Translations under genes and position numbers: made by a program
Shown here: positions 25,997 to 34,182 of the stretch, one piece after another
Numbering within the stretch: position 1 is the stretch's first letter
Layout of the letters: each line of letters starts with the position of its first letter
Origin: Aquilutibacter rugosus
Lineage (GTDB): Bacteria > Pseudomonadota > Gammaproteobacteria > Xanthomonadales > Xanthomonadaceae
DNA: 64,000 nucleotides
Direction: 5' to 3'
Assembly (NCBI RefSeq): GCF_036541335.1
Contig: NZ_JAZHBO010000001.1
Coordinates: forward strand, 372,001 to 436,000
The notes under the pieces: generated by a model
What the model was told of the DNA's origin: nothing
Database searches by the model: none
Seen by the model: only the letters and a program-made list of their open reading frames with translations

Positions 25997-28510
25997 ATGT
26001 CTGATACTTCCTTGCGCGCAGCCGTGGCCCGTTTGGGCTTGCTGCTGATCTTGTGTGCCGTAACGCCCTTCGCACGGGCTATTCCGCCGGCAGATCTGCC
26101 GCCGGTCGATCAGGTCTTTGGCGTGTCCGCGCGTGCGACTGCGCCCGATCGGATCGAACTGCGGTGGACGATCGCCAAGGGCTTCTATTTATATCGGCAT
26201 CAGCTCAAGGTCCAAGCCGATGGCAATTTCGGTTCGCCGGTTCTGCACATCCCGGCCGGTGCCAAGCATCGCGATGAGTTCTTCGGCGATGTCGAGACCT
26301 ACCGCGAGTCGCTGACTGTCCCGGTAACCGGCGTCCCGCGCGGTGCATCCACGGTGCTGACGGTGCGCTACCAGGGCTGCGCCGATGCCGGTCTGTGCTA
26401 TCCGCCCACCACCAAGACGCTGCGGGTCTCGCTGCCGGCGCCTTCTTCATCCGCCTCCGATGCGTCCGCCAGCGCCGGCTCTCCGTTCGGCGCCCTGTCC
26501 CGCGGCGGCGATACCGGTCTGACCAACGGCGTCTCCGGCAGCGGTGTTAGCGGTGGCGGTCTGCTCGGCGCCCGGGGCGGGTCCGTTTCCGCAGCCGACC
26601 AGGCCTTGCCGGCCGCTCAGGCTTTCCAGGTCAGTGCCCGCGTCGAAGGCTCGTCCCTCCGCGTCACGCTCGCCCCCGCACCCGGCTATTACCTCTACCG
26701 CAACCAGATCCGGGTGCGCACCGCCGCCGGCTCGGCTGTGCGCCTGGGCGCTCCGGTCTGGCCCGCCGCGCGCCTCCACGACGACCCCGAGTTCGGCAAG
26801 GTGCCGGTCTATTTCTCGGCAGTGGACTTGCGGGTCCCGCTGACGGCGTCCGCGGCTTCTTCGGCTGCCGGCACCGCTCGTGGCGGGTCGGTCTCGCTGC
26901 CGGTGACGGTCGATTTCCAGGGCTGCAAGGACCAGGGCGTCTGCTACCCGCCGATGTCGCGCCGCTTCGAGGTCTCGGTGACGCCGTCCGCGCTCGCCGC
27001 TGCTCCGGTCACCGGCGCCGTTGTTGGTGCCGCCACAGGCGCCGCTGCCGCTGCCGCCGCTGCTGCGGTCGACCCTGCATCCTCGGGCACGGGCGCCGCC
27101 AGCACCACCGCCGCGGAGACTGTGATCGCGCCGCCGGACGCCACTGCAACGGATACCGCCACCCCGGTCGATCCAGCCATCGCCGACACCGGCGCGGCGT
27201 TGCCAACCGCCCCCCCTGCCGGCGCCCCACCAATTTCGGCCGCGCTCGCGCTGCTGCTGGCGCTGCTCGGCGGTCTGGTCCTTAACCTGATGCCCTGCGT
27301 CCTGCCGGTGCTCTCGCTCAAGGCGATCGGCCTGGCCAACCAGGCCGCGCACCCGGCCTCAGCCCGACGTCACGCTCTGGCCTACGCCGCCGGCGTGCTG
27401 GCCAGCTTTGCCGCGCTGGGCGGCCTGATGCTGGCCCTCCGCGGGCTCGGTGACGCGGTCGGCTGGGCCTTCCAGATGCAGCAACCGCTCGTGGTCGGCT
27501 TTCTCGCCCTGCTGATGTTCGCCCTCGGCCTGAGCTTGAACGGCGTCTGGCACGCCGGCGGACGATGGCTCGGCATGGGCCAATCGCTCACCCAGGCCCC
27601 CAACTGGAAGGGCGACTTCTTCACCGGCCTCCTCGCCGTCGTCGTTGCAACGCCCTGCATCGCCCCGTTTATGGGCGCCGCACTCGCCTGGGCCCTGTTC
27701 GCCCCCGCCGCCCTCGCGGTGCTGGTCTTCGTCGCCATCGGCCTCGGGATGGCCCTGCCATTCCTGCTCATCGGCTTCATCCCGGCACTCGCCCGCTTCC
27801 TCCCCCGCCCCGGCGCCTGGATGGACACTTTCAAGCACTGGATGGCCTTCCCGATGTACCTCTCGGCAATCTGGCTCGCCTGGGTTGTCGGCCAACAGCG
27901 CGGCCCCCTCGGGATGGCATGGCTATTAGTCGCCGCTCTCCTGATCGCCATCGCCTGCTGGGCCTGGACCCGCGCCGCCCAACTCAGCCGCCCCACCCAC
28001 CGCCTCCTGGCCCTGGCCGCCCTGGCCCTGGCGCTCCTGACCCTCGTCCACGTGCACCGCCTCCCCGCGCTTTCGTCCCCGTCGTCCCCGTCGTCTCTGT
28101 CGTCCCCGTCGTCCCCGTCGTCCCCGTCGTCCGCGGTTTCCCCCTCCGAAGGCACCCCCGAAGCCCCCATCCCCTTCGATCGCGGCCGCATCGCCGACCT
28201 GCGCGCCCAGGGCAAAACGGTCTTCGTCAACATCACCGCGGACTGGTGCATCAGCTGCAAGGTCAACGAACGGGCCGTCCTGCACACCGCGGCATTCGCC
28301 ACCATGCTCCGCGACGCCAACGCCGTCTACATGGTCGGAGACTACACCAACGTCTCCGACGACCTCACCGCCTACCTCGGCGAATTCCGCGCCGTCGGCG
28401 TCCCTCTCTACGTGGTCTATCCGCCAACCACCAGGTCGGCCGCCACCCCGCGCGTCCTGCCAACGATCCTGACCCGCGCCACCGTCCGCGACGCCCTCCC
28501 GCGCCCGTAA
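25997..28510 (+). CDS. dsbD: Thiol:disulfide interchange protein DsbD with duplicated N-terminal domain
   Basis: DsbD passes electrons from cytoplasmic thioredoxin across the inner membrane to periplasmic DsbC-type and cytochrome c maturation proteins. A signal peptide (about 1-29) is followed by two alpha-type domains rather than one, with cysteine pairs in YQGCADAGLCYPP (about 124-136) and FQGCKDQGVCYPP (about 307-319). Next are an Ala-rich linker, the membrane domain with NLMPCVLPVLS (about 431) and ATPCIAPFMG (about 551), a Ser-Pro repeat (about 692-712), and the thioredoxin-like gamma domain with ADWCISCK near 750. At 837 residues it is far longer than E. coli DsbD (565), because of the extra domain and linkers. 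Confidence 0.9.
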   Translation: MSDTSLRAAVARLGLLLILCAVTPFARAIPPADLPPVDQVFGVSARATAPDRIELRWTIAKGFYLYRHQLKVQADGNFGSPVLHIPAGAKHRDEFFGDVETYRESLTVPVTGVPRGASTVLTVRYQGCADAGLCYPPTTKTLRVSLPAPSSSASDASASAGSPFGALSRGGDTGLTNGVSGSGVSGGGLLGARGGSVSAADQALPAAQAFQVSARVEGSSLRVTLAPAPGYYLYRNQIRVRTAAGSAVRLGAPVWPAARLHDDPEFGKVPVYFSAVDLRVPLTASAASSAAGTARGGSVSLPVTVDFQGCKDQGVCYPPMSRRFEVSVTPSALAAAPVTGAVVGAATGAAAAAAAAAVDPASSGTGAASTTAAETVIAPPDATATDTATPVDPAIADTGAALPTAPPAGAPPISAALALLLALLGGLVLNLMPCVLPVLSLKAIGLANQAAHPASARRHALAYAAGVLASFAALGGLMLALRGLGDAVGWAFQMQQPLVVGFLALLMFALGLSLNGVWHAGGRWLGMGQSLTQAPNWKGDFFTGLLAVVVATPCIAPFMGAALAWALFAPAALAVLVFVAIGLGMALPFLLIGFIPALARFLPRPGAWMDTFKHWMAFPMYLSAIWLAWVVGQQRGPLGMAWLLVAALLIAIACWAWTRAAQLSRPTHRLLALAALALALLTLVHVHRLPALSSPSSPSSLSSPSSPSSPSSAVSPSEGTPEAPIPFDRGRIADLRAQGKTVFVNITADWCISCKVNERAVLHTAAFATMLRDANAVYMVGDYTNVSDDLTAYLGEFRAVGVPLYVVYPPTTRSAATPRVLPTILTRATVRDALPRP
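28074..28132 (+). repeat. 9-base tandem repeat inside dsbD
   Basis: About six and a half copies of CGTCCCCGT, one degenerate (CTCTGT), encode a Ser-Ser-Pro linker between the last membrane helix and the thioredoxin-like domain of DsbD. Copy-number change would keep the frame. Confidence 0.85.
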
Positions 28511-28594
28511 ACCCCGCTCCCGCTCACTTTCCGCGCAACCCGACGCAAACCCGGCGCGCCGTCCGCGGCGCTGCACACATCTCGGTCCGGAACA

Positions 28595-28697
28595 CGTGAA
28601 AACTGCCCGTGTTTCGATGCGCACCTAGAACGCCCCGTAGACAAAATATCTCCACCGCGGGCACAGAAAATGCACGAACAGTGCGCGCGGGTTTTGC
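28595..28697 (+). repeat. Dispersed repeat, copy 1 (upstream of putP)
   Basis: Aligns without gaps to 30590-30692 (offset 1995). By hand about 77 of 103 positions agree, concentrated in blocks: CGTGAAAACTGCC, GCGCACC, ACGCCCC, AGACAAAAT, GCGGGCACAGAAA, TGCA, GTGC, TTTTGC. Same orientation as copy 2. Confidence 0.8.
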
Positions 28698-28810
28698 AGC
28701 ATTTTCCGCTCGCACCCGATATGCACAGCCTGTGCCCCGAGTGATCAATTTCTGATCTTGGGGCGTAAAAAGTGCACGTTTGGGCACGGGCAATTTCCAC
28801 GTAATTTCAG

Positions 28811-28860
28811 CGGACATGTCACCGACGCGAGCCGGCGGACATGTGACGAACGCGAGCCGG
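28811..28860. repeat. 25-base tandem repeat
   Basis: CGGACATGTCACCGACGCGA... at 28811-28835 is followed directly by a second copy at 28836-28860 with three differences; CGGAG begins a third partial unit. It lies between the dispersed repeat and putP. Confidence 0.8.
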
Positions 28861-28989
28861 CGGAGAACGGCAGCGAGTGACGGCGGCGAGACGCTCGGAA
28901 CCGCAGGCGGCTACACTCGGAATCGGGAGTGATGCGCGCCGCGAGTGAGGACGCATCGCGATTTGAGACCAGAACGCCGAGAGAAAAGA

Positions 28990-30540
28990 ATGACGACGAC
29001 CGCCGGTAGCCCCCTGCTGATTACGTTTGGTTTGTATTTGGCGCTGATGATTGGCATCGGGTTTTATGCGTGGCGCAAGACGAATAACTTCGACGATTAC
29101 ATTCTGGGCGGACGGAGCCTGGGCGGGTTTGTGACCGCGATGTCGGCAGGCGCGAGCGATATGAGCGGCTGGCTGCTGATGGGATTGCCGGGAGCGATCT
29201 ACCTGACCGGACTCAGCGAGGCATGGATTGCGGTGGGGCTCGTGATTGGCGCCTGGTGCAACTGGAAGTTTGTGGCCGCGCCCCTGCGCCTGTACACCGA
29301 ACGCACCGACGACGCGCTCACCCTTCCCGATTTCTTTACGTCGCGGTTTGAGCAAGGCGGCAAGATGCTGCGCGTCATCTCGGCGATGGTGATTCTGGTG
29401 TTCTTTGCGATCTATGCGGCCAGCGGGATTGTGGCGGGCGCACGACTGTTCGAGAGCACGTTTGGCATTCCGTATGCGCAGGCGATGTGGCTGGGGGCAG
29501 CGGCGACCATCGTCTATACGTTTATTGGCGGGTTTTTGGCCGTGAGCTGGACCGACACCGTGCAGGCGACGCTGATGATTTTTGCGCTCATCCTGACGCC
29601 GGTGTTTGTGCTGTTGGCAGTCGGCGGCCCCACCGAAGCGATGGCAGTGACGCGGGCGCAATCGCCTTCGACATTGGAGTGGGTGCAGAGCGGTGGCGCC
29701 GTGGCCGTGATCTCCGCGCTGGCGTGGGGGCTGGGATATTTCGGGCAGCCGCACATCCTGGCGCGGTTCATGGCGGCCGACAGTGTCGCCACCATCGCGC
29801 CCGCACGACGCATCGGCATGACGTGGATGATCGTGTGCCTCGTCGGCGCCGTGCTGGTCGGCCTGTTTGGCGTCCCGTACTTTCTGGCCAACCCGTCGTT
29901 GGCCGGCCCGGTCACCGACAACCCCGAGCGCATCTTTATCGAGCTGAGCCGCCTGCTGTTCAACCCATGGATCGCGGGCATCTTGCTGTCGGCCATCCTA
30001 GCCGCGATCATGAGCACCCTTTCGTGCCAGCTGCTAGTCTGCTCCAGCGCCCTGACCGAAGACTTCTACCGCGGCTTCATTCGTCCATCCGCCGGACAGA
30101 ACGAGCTGGTCTGGTTCGGACGCGCCGCCGTCCTGGTGGTCGCCCTGATCGCGATCTTCATGGCCCGCGACCCGGACAGCAAGGTCCTCGGCCTGGTCAG
30201 CTACGCCTGGGCCGGTTTCGGCGCCGCATTCGGACCCGTGATTCTGTTCTCTCTCTACTGGCGACGCATGAACTGGATCGGCGCCCTGGCCGGCATGTTG
30301 GTCGGCGCTCTCACCGTAATCCTGTGGAAGTCCTACTCGGGCTCCGAACTCTACGAGATGGTCCCCGGCGTCATCGCCGCCTGCGTGGCAATCGTTCTCG
30401 GCAGCCTGATCGGCCCGCCGCCCACCCCGCGCATGCTCGCCGCCCACGACTCCGTCCGTGCCTCGATCCGCGCCTCCGTCGGCGCCTCCGTCGGCGCCGG
30501 CACCCGCCCCCGCGCCTCGATCCGCGCCTCCTCCCATTAA
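28990..30540 (+). CDS. putP: Sodium/proline symporter
   Basis: A sodium:solute symporter of the PutP type in the inner membrane, importing proline. The ATG at 28990 gives MTTTAGSPLLITFGLYLALM; a longer frame from 28945 adds an Arg-rich stretch without similarity. YILGGRSLGGFVTAMSAGAS (about residues 37-56) and the following DMSGWLLMGLPG are PutP signatures. About 12 membrane segments fit the 516 residues. The C-terminal 30 residues are a low-complexity RASVGAS/RASIRAS run from short DNA repeats, unlike family members. No putA is nearby. Copies of a dispersed repeat flank it on both sides. Confidence 0.92.
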   Translation: MTTTAGSPLLITFGLYLALMIGIGFYAWRKTNNFDDYILGGRSLGGFVTAMSAGASDMSGWLLMGLPGAIYLTGLSEAWIAVGLVIGAWCNWKFVAAPLRLYTERTDDALTLPDFFTSRFEQGGKMLRVISAMVILVFFAIYAASGIVAGARLFESTFGIPYAQAMWLGAAATIVYTFIGGFLAVSWTDTVQATLMIFALILTPVFVLLAVGGPTEAMAVTRAQSPSTLEWVQSGGAVAVISALAWGLGYFGQPHILARFMAADSVATIAPARRIGMTWMIVCLVGAVLVGLFGVPYFLANPSLAGPVTDNPERIFIELSRLLFNPWIAGILLSAILAAIMSTLSCQLLVCSSALTEDFYRGFIRPSAGQNELVWFGRAAVLVVALIAIFMARDPDSKVLGLVSYAWAGFGAAFGPVILFSLYWRRMNWIGALAGMLVGALTVILWKSYSGSELYEMVPGVIAACVAIVLGSLIGPPPTPRMLAAHDSVRASIRASVGASVGAGTRPRASIRASSH

Positions 30541-30589
30541 ACACATCGCCCTTTTTAAGCTGGCGCCTTCGTCAACATCAGTTTTTTCG

Positions 30590-30692
30590 CGTGAAAACTG
30601 CCTATGTTCTAACGCGCACCGAATACGCCCCAAAGACAAAATTTGTCCATTGCGGGCACAGAAAGTGCAGTTTTAGTGCAAATGGCTTTTGC
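30590..30692 (+). repeat. Dispersed repeat, copy 2 (downstream of putP)
   Basis: Gap-free partner of 28595-28697, about 75 percent identical with conserved blocks and variable spacers between them. It begins 49 bases after the putP stop. Confidence 0.8.
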
Positions 30693-30803
30693 GCCCAACG
30701 TTGCGGCTAGATCGCAGCTGCACCGGGTGCAAGCACAGAATCGATGGGGGCACAAGGAGTGCGCATTCGAACACGATCAGTTTTCACGCGAAAAAAGTGG
30801 ATA

Positions 30804-30870
30804 TGTGATGACCGCCGGCATTTTTCACGCAAAAGAAAGCGTGTGATGACCGTCGGCAATTTCGACGCAA
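30804..30870. repeat. 29-base tandem units, period 38
   Basis: TGTGATGACCGCCGGCATTT... (30804-30832) and TGTGATGACCGTCGGCAATT... (30842-30870) differ at four positions. Both end in ACGCAA. A related segment, GGCAATTTCCACGTAA, lies at 28789-28804 upstream of putP. Confidence 0.75.
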
Positions 30871-30949
30871 AAACCCGAAAAAAGGGAGAGCGACACCGAG
30901 CGAACGGCCGAAGATGTTGATTGACGGTGCGGCGTGCGACAATCGAGAC

Positions 30950-31561
30950 ATGCGATCAACGGCAAAATTATTGTGGGTAGCGGCGGCCGGTACGGCGCTG
31001 GGTTTGGTGGCCTTGACGGTGGTGGGCGACCGCCATCCGGTGTGGCAATCCGATACCGGGCAGAAAGTGCTTCAAAAGGGCCTGGAAACTGCAGCGCCCG
31101 AGCCGCCACCCGGCGTGACCGTGGCCAAGGTTGGCGACAAGATCCCGGCAATGAGTTTGCGGACGATTGGGGGCGACAACCAGCAGCGCCGCGAGCTTAA
31201 AGAGATTGCAGACGGCAAGCCGATGCTGATCAACTTCTGGGCGAGCTGGTGTGGGCCGTGTATTCGGGAGATTCCTGAGCTGGTCCGTTATGCGAACTCC
31301 GACAAGGGCAAGGAGGTGACCGTGGTCGGTATTGCGCTCGATGAGCCGGCGGCGGCGCAAAGCTTCGTGGATCGGTTCAAGATGAACTACCCGCAGTTGT
31401 GGGACGAAATTGGACCCAAGGATGCGTCGGTGACGTTGGGCAATCCGGCCGGGGTGCTGCCGTATTCGGTTCTGATCGGCGCCGACGGCACGCTGCTCAA
31501 ACAAAAGATCGGACCCTTTGCCGAGGGCGAGATCGACAAATGGGTCGTGGCCGCGCCCTGA
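30950..31561 (+). CDS. TlpA-family membrane-anchored thiol:disulfide reductase
   Basis: A 203-residue protein starting MRSTAKLLWVAAAGTALG with an N-terminal membrane anchor (about residues 7-24) and a periplasmic thioredoxin-fold domain. NFWASWCGPCIREIPELV has the CGPC active site near residue 102, and GVLPYSVLIGADG carries the cis-proline. TlpA/ResA-like proteins reduce specific periplasmic disulfides, for example during cytochrome c or oxidase maturation; the partner is unknown here. The ribosome binding site is weak, and a start 36 bases upstream is possible. dsbD, encoded nearby, could supply electrons. Confidence 0.85.
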   Translation: MRSTAKLLWVAAAGTALGLVALTVVGDRHPVWQSDTGQKVLQKGLETAAPEPPPGVTVAKVGDKIPAMSLRTIGGDNQQRRELKEIADGKPMLINFWASWCGPCIREIPELVRYANSDKGKEVTVVGIALDEPAAAQSFVDRFKMNYPQLWDEIGPKDASVTLGNPAGVLPYSVLIGADGTLLKQKIGPFAEGEIDKWVVAAP

Positions 31562-31742
31562 AAGCTGGCTAGCGAGACGGGCCGAGAGACCGCCAGCGGG
31601 CGGGGAATTGGGTATTGGCGGGGCCTTCGCGGTAATTCAAACGATTGATTAAAATCGGCGAAGTTCGGCGATTTAACGGCAATTTACTAGACAAATAGCG
31701 ACTAAACCGCCAAACTTCAGGCAACTGAAGTACGGAATTTCC

Positions 31743-32240
31743 ATGGCCGCTGTCCTGCTACTCAACGGACCCAACCTGAACCTGCTCGGCACCCGCGAGC
31801 CGGCGGTGTACGGCACCACCACCCTGGCCCAGATCGAGGCCGAGGTCGAGATGCAGGTGCGCCAACGTGGCCATACGCTGAGCGCGTTTCAGTCCAATTC
31901 CGAGGCCGAACTGATCGACCGTGTGCAAGGGGCTGCGAGCGATGGGACGGCCTTCGTGCTGATTAATCCCGCGGCGTTTACCCATACCAGTGTGGCCCTG
32001 CGCGATGCACTGGCGGCTGTCGCCATTCCGTTTATCGAGATTCACCTGTCCAACCCGCATGCCCGCGAACCATTCCGCCACACGTCCTATTTCAGTGACC
32101 TGGCGATGGCGGTGGTGGCCGGGTTTGGGCTTCACTCGTATCGGTACGCCACCGACGCCGCTCTGCGGTACCTGGCCGACGCTGATGCCGACGCTGGCGC
32201 TGGCGCCAATGCCGGTGCCGAGAACGCACCCCAATCCTAA
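31743..32240 (+). CDS. aroQ: Type II 3-dehydroquinate dehydratase
   Basis: The third shikimate-pathway step, converting 3-dehydroquinate to 3-dehydroshikimate. LLLNGPNLNLLGTREPAVYG at the N-terminus, FQSNSEAELIDRVQ, LINPAAFTHTSVALRDAL and EIHLSNPHAREPFRHTSYF are full family motifs including the catalytic Tyr and His. The 165 residues include a C-terminal extension of about 20 (DADADAGAGANAGAENAPQS) from short DNA repeats that is not part of the fold. It stands 30 bases before accB, as in related genomes. Confidence 0.95.
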   Translation: MAAVLLLNGPNLNLLGTREPAVYGTTTLAQIEAEVEMQVRQRGHTLSAFQSNSEAELIDRVQGAASDGTAFVLINPAAFTHTSVALRDALAAVAIPFIEIHLSNPHAREPFRHTSYFSDLAMAVVAGFGLHSYRYATDAALRYLADADADAGAGANAGAENAPQS

Positions 32241-32270
32241 TCACAAAATAACGACTGACTGAGACCCGCT

Positions 32271-32762
32271 ATGGACCTGCGCAAAATCAAGAAGCTGATC
32301 GACCTGCTCGAAGAATCCAACCTCGCCGAGATTGAGATCAAAGAGGGCGAAGAGTCCGTGCGCCTGGCACGCACTGTGGCCGGCACGCCGATGGCTTATG
32401 CGCACCCGCCGATGATGCAAGCCCCGGCTATGCAAGCGGCTCCGGCGGCTGCGGCCCCGGCTGCAGCGGCGACGGCCGCCGGTCAAGGCGGCGCTGCCGC
32501 CGCCGAACCCGGCGCGTCCCACGCCAATGGCCAACTGGTGCGCTCGCCGATGGTCGGCACGTTCTACAGCTCGCCCGCGCCGGACAAGCCTTCGTTTGTG
32601 CAAGTGGGTGACACGGTCAAGGTCGGCGACACGCTGGCCATCGTCGAGGCCATGAAGATGTTCAACCCGATCGAGTCCGAAGTGGCCGGCACGGTCGTTG
32701 AAGTGCTGGTGCAAAGTGGCAGCCCGGTCGAGTTCGACCAGCCGCTGTTCGTGATTGCCTGA
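32271..32762 (+). CDS. accB: Acetyl-CoA carboxylase biotin carboxyl carrier protein
   Basis: Carries biotin between the carboxylase and transferase half-reactions that make malonyl-CoA for fatty acid synthesis. The N-terminus (MDLRKIKKLIDLLEESNLAE) is typical, an Ala-rich mobile linker covers about residues 50-80, and the C-terminal biotinyl domain has EAMKM with Lys129 as the biotinylation site. The thumb-like VRSPMVGTFYSSPAPD is present. 163 residues. Ten bases separate it from accC. Confidence 0.96.
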   Translation: MDLRKIKKLIDLLEESNLAEIEIKEGEESVRLARTVAGTPMAYAHPPMMQAPAMQAAPAAAAPAAAATAAGQGGAAAAEPGASHANGQLVRSPMVGTFYSSPAPDKPSFVQVGDTVKVGDTLAIVEAMKMFNPIESEVAGTVVEVLVQSGSPVEFDQPLFVIA

Positions 32763-32772
32763 GGCCCGCGAC

Positions 32773-34140
32773 ATGCTCGACAAAGTCGTGATCGCCAACC
32801 GCGGCGAAATCGCCCTGCGGATTCTGCGCGCCTGCCATGCCATGGGCATTCGCACCGTGGCCGTGCACTCTACCGCCGACCGCAACCTCAAACACGTCGC
32901 CATGGCCGATGAGTCCGTCTGCATCGGACCTGCCGCCTCGATCGACAGCTACCTCAACATGCCGGCGATCATTGCCGCGGCGGAAGTCACCGACGCGCAG
33001 GCGATCCATCCGGGCTACGGTTTTCTCTCTGAAAATGCAGACTTTGCCGAGCGCGTTGAGGAATCCGGTTTCATATTTATCGGTCCGAAGGCGGAGACGA
33101 TTCGCCTAATGGGCGACAAGGTCGAAGCGATTCGTGCCATGCAAGCCGCCGGTGTACCGTGCGTGCCCGGTAGCGGTGGCCCCTTGGGCGATGACGAAGC
33201 CGAGAATCATCGCATCGCCGAGGAGATCGGTTATCCCGTCATCGTCAAAGCCGCCGGTGGTGGTGGCGGTCGTGGCATGCGCGTGGTGCACACGGCAGCG
33301 GCACTGATCAATTCCATCCAGACCACGCAGACCGAGGCCAAGGCGGCCTTCGGCAATGACATGGTCTACATGGAAAAATTCCTTGAAAATCCGCGTCACG
33401 TGGAGATCCAAGTGCTTGCGGATGGGCAAGGTCATGCCATCCACTTGGGTGAGCGCGACTGTTCCATGCAACGCCGCCATCAGAAAGTGGTCGAAGAGGC
33501 CCCCGCCCCCGGCATCACTCCCGAGCAACGTGCCGAAATCGGCAAGGTCTGTGTGGATGCGTGCATCAACATCGGCTATCGCGGCGCCGGTACGTTCGAA
33601 TTCCTCTATGAAAACGGGCGTTTTTACTTCATTGAGATGAATACGCGGATCCAGGTCGAACATCCGGTGACGGAAATGGTGACCGGCATCGATCTGGTGC
33701 GTGAGCAGCTGCGCATCGCGGCGGGACATCCCTTGTCGCTCAGGCAAGAAGACATCGTGCTCAACGGCCACGCGATCGAATGTCGCATCAACGCCGAAGA
33801 TCCCGAATCGTTCCTGCCATCGCCGGGCCTGGTCACGCACTTCCACACGCCGGGCGGCCCGGGTGTGCGCGTCGACTCGCACGTGTACGAAGGCTATCGC
33901 GTCCCACCGAACTATGACTCGATGATCGGCAAGCTGATCGTGCACGGTCCGGATCGCGAGACAGCAATTGCGCGTATGCGTGTGGCACTGTCGGAGATGG
34001 TAGTCGATGGCATCAAGACCAACGTGCCGCTGCAGCAGCGCATTCTGGCCGATGCCGGCTTCCAGCAAGGCGGCCAGAACATTCACTATCTTGAGAAGCG
34101 ACTGCGGGAACACAAAGAATCGCATCTCGCGGTTCGCTAA
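32773..34140 (+). CDS. accC: Acetyl-CoA carboxylase biotin carboxylase subunit
   Basis: ATP-dependent carboxylation of biotin on AccB. The 455 residues begin MLDKVVIANRGEIALRILRA; the ATP-grasp domain has the glycine-rich loop VIVKAAGGGGGRGMRVV, and catalytic EMNTRIQVEHPVTE is intact. The ATG at 32773 is the conserved start; a longer frame overlapping accB is rejected. Co-transcribed with accB. Confidence 0.97.
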   Translation: MLDKVVIANRGEIALRILRACHAMGIRTVAVHSTADRNLKHVAMADESVCIGPAASIDSYLNMPAIIAAAEVTDAQAIHPGYGFLSENADFAERVEESGFIFIGPKAETIRLMGDKVEAIRAMQAAGVPCVPGSGGPLGDDEAENHRIAEEIGYPVIVKAAGGGGGRGMRVVHTAAALINSIQTTQTEAKAAFGNDMVYMEKFLENPRHVEIQVLADGQGHAIHLGERDCSMQRRHQKVVEEAPAPGITPEQRAEIGKVCVDACINIGYRGAGTFEFLYENGRFYFIEMNTRIQVEHPVTEMVTGIDLVREQLRIAAGHPLSLRQEDIVLNGHAIECRINAEDPESFLPSPGLVTHFHTPGGPGVRVDSHVYEGYRVPPNYDSMIGKLIVHGPDRETAIARMRVALSEMVVDGIKTNVPLQQRILADAGFQQGGQNIHYLEKRLREHKESHLAVR

Positions 34141-34182
34141 CATCTAACGCCTAACAGCCAGCACTAAAGCCAGGAGATCGAA

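Larger units (their letters stand above)
28511..28989. other. Intergenic region between dsbD and putP
   Basis: No gene is seen. It holds the first copy of the dispersed repeat described at 28595, a segment GGCAATTTCCACGTAA (28789-28804) that recurs in similar form after putP, and a 25-base tandem repeat. GAGAAAAGA just before 28990 is a weak ribosome binding site for putP. Confidence 0.6.
30541..30949. other. Intergenic region after putP
   Basis: No gene is supported. It contains copy 2 of the dispersed repeat (30590-30692) and two 29-base tandem units (30804-30832 and 30842-30870) that share GGCAATTTC-type sequence with the region upstream of putP. Confidence 0.6.

Noticed and set aside
28811..30870. 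CRISPR array around putP
   Set aside because: Repeats are two-copy tandems or blockwise similar segments, with no regular spacers and no cas genes.
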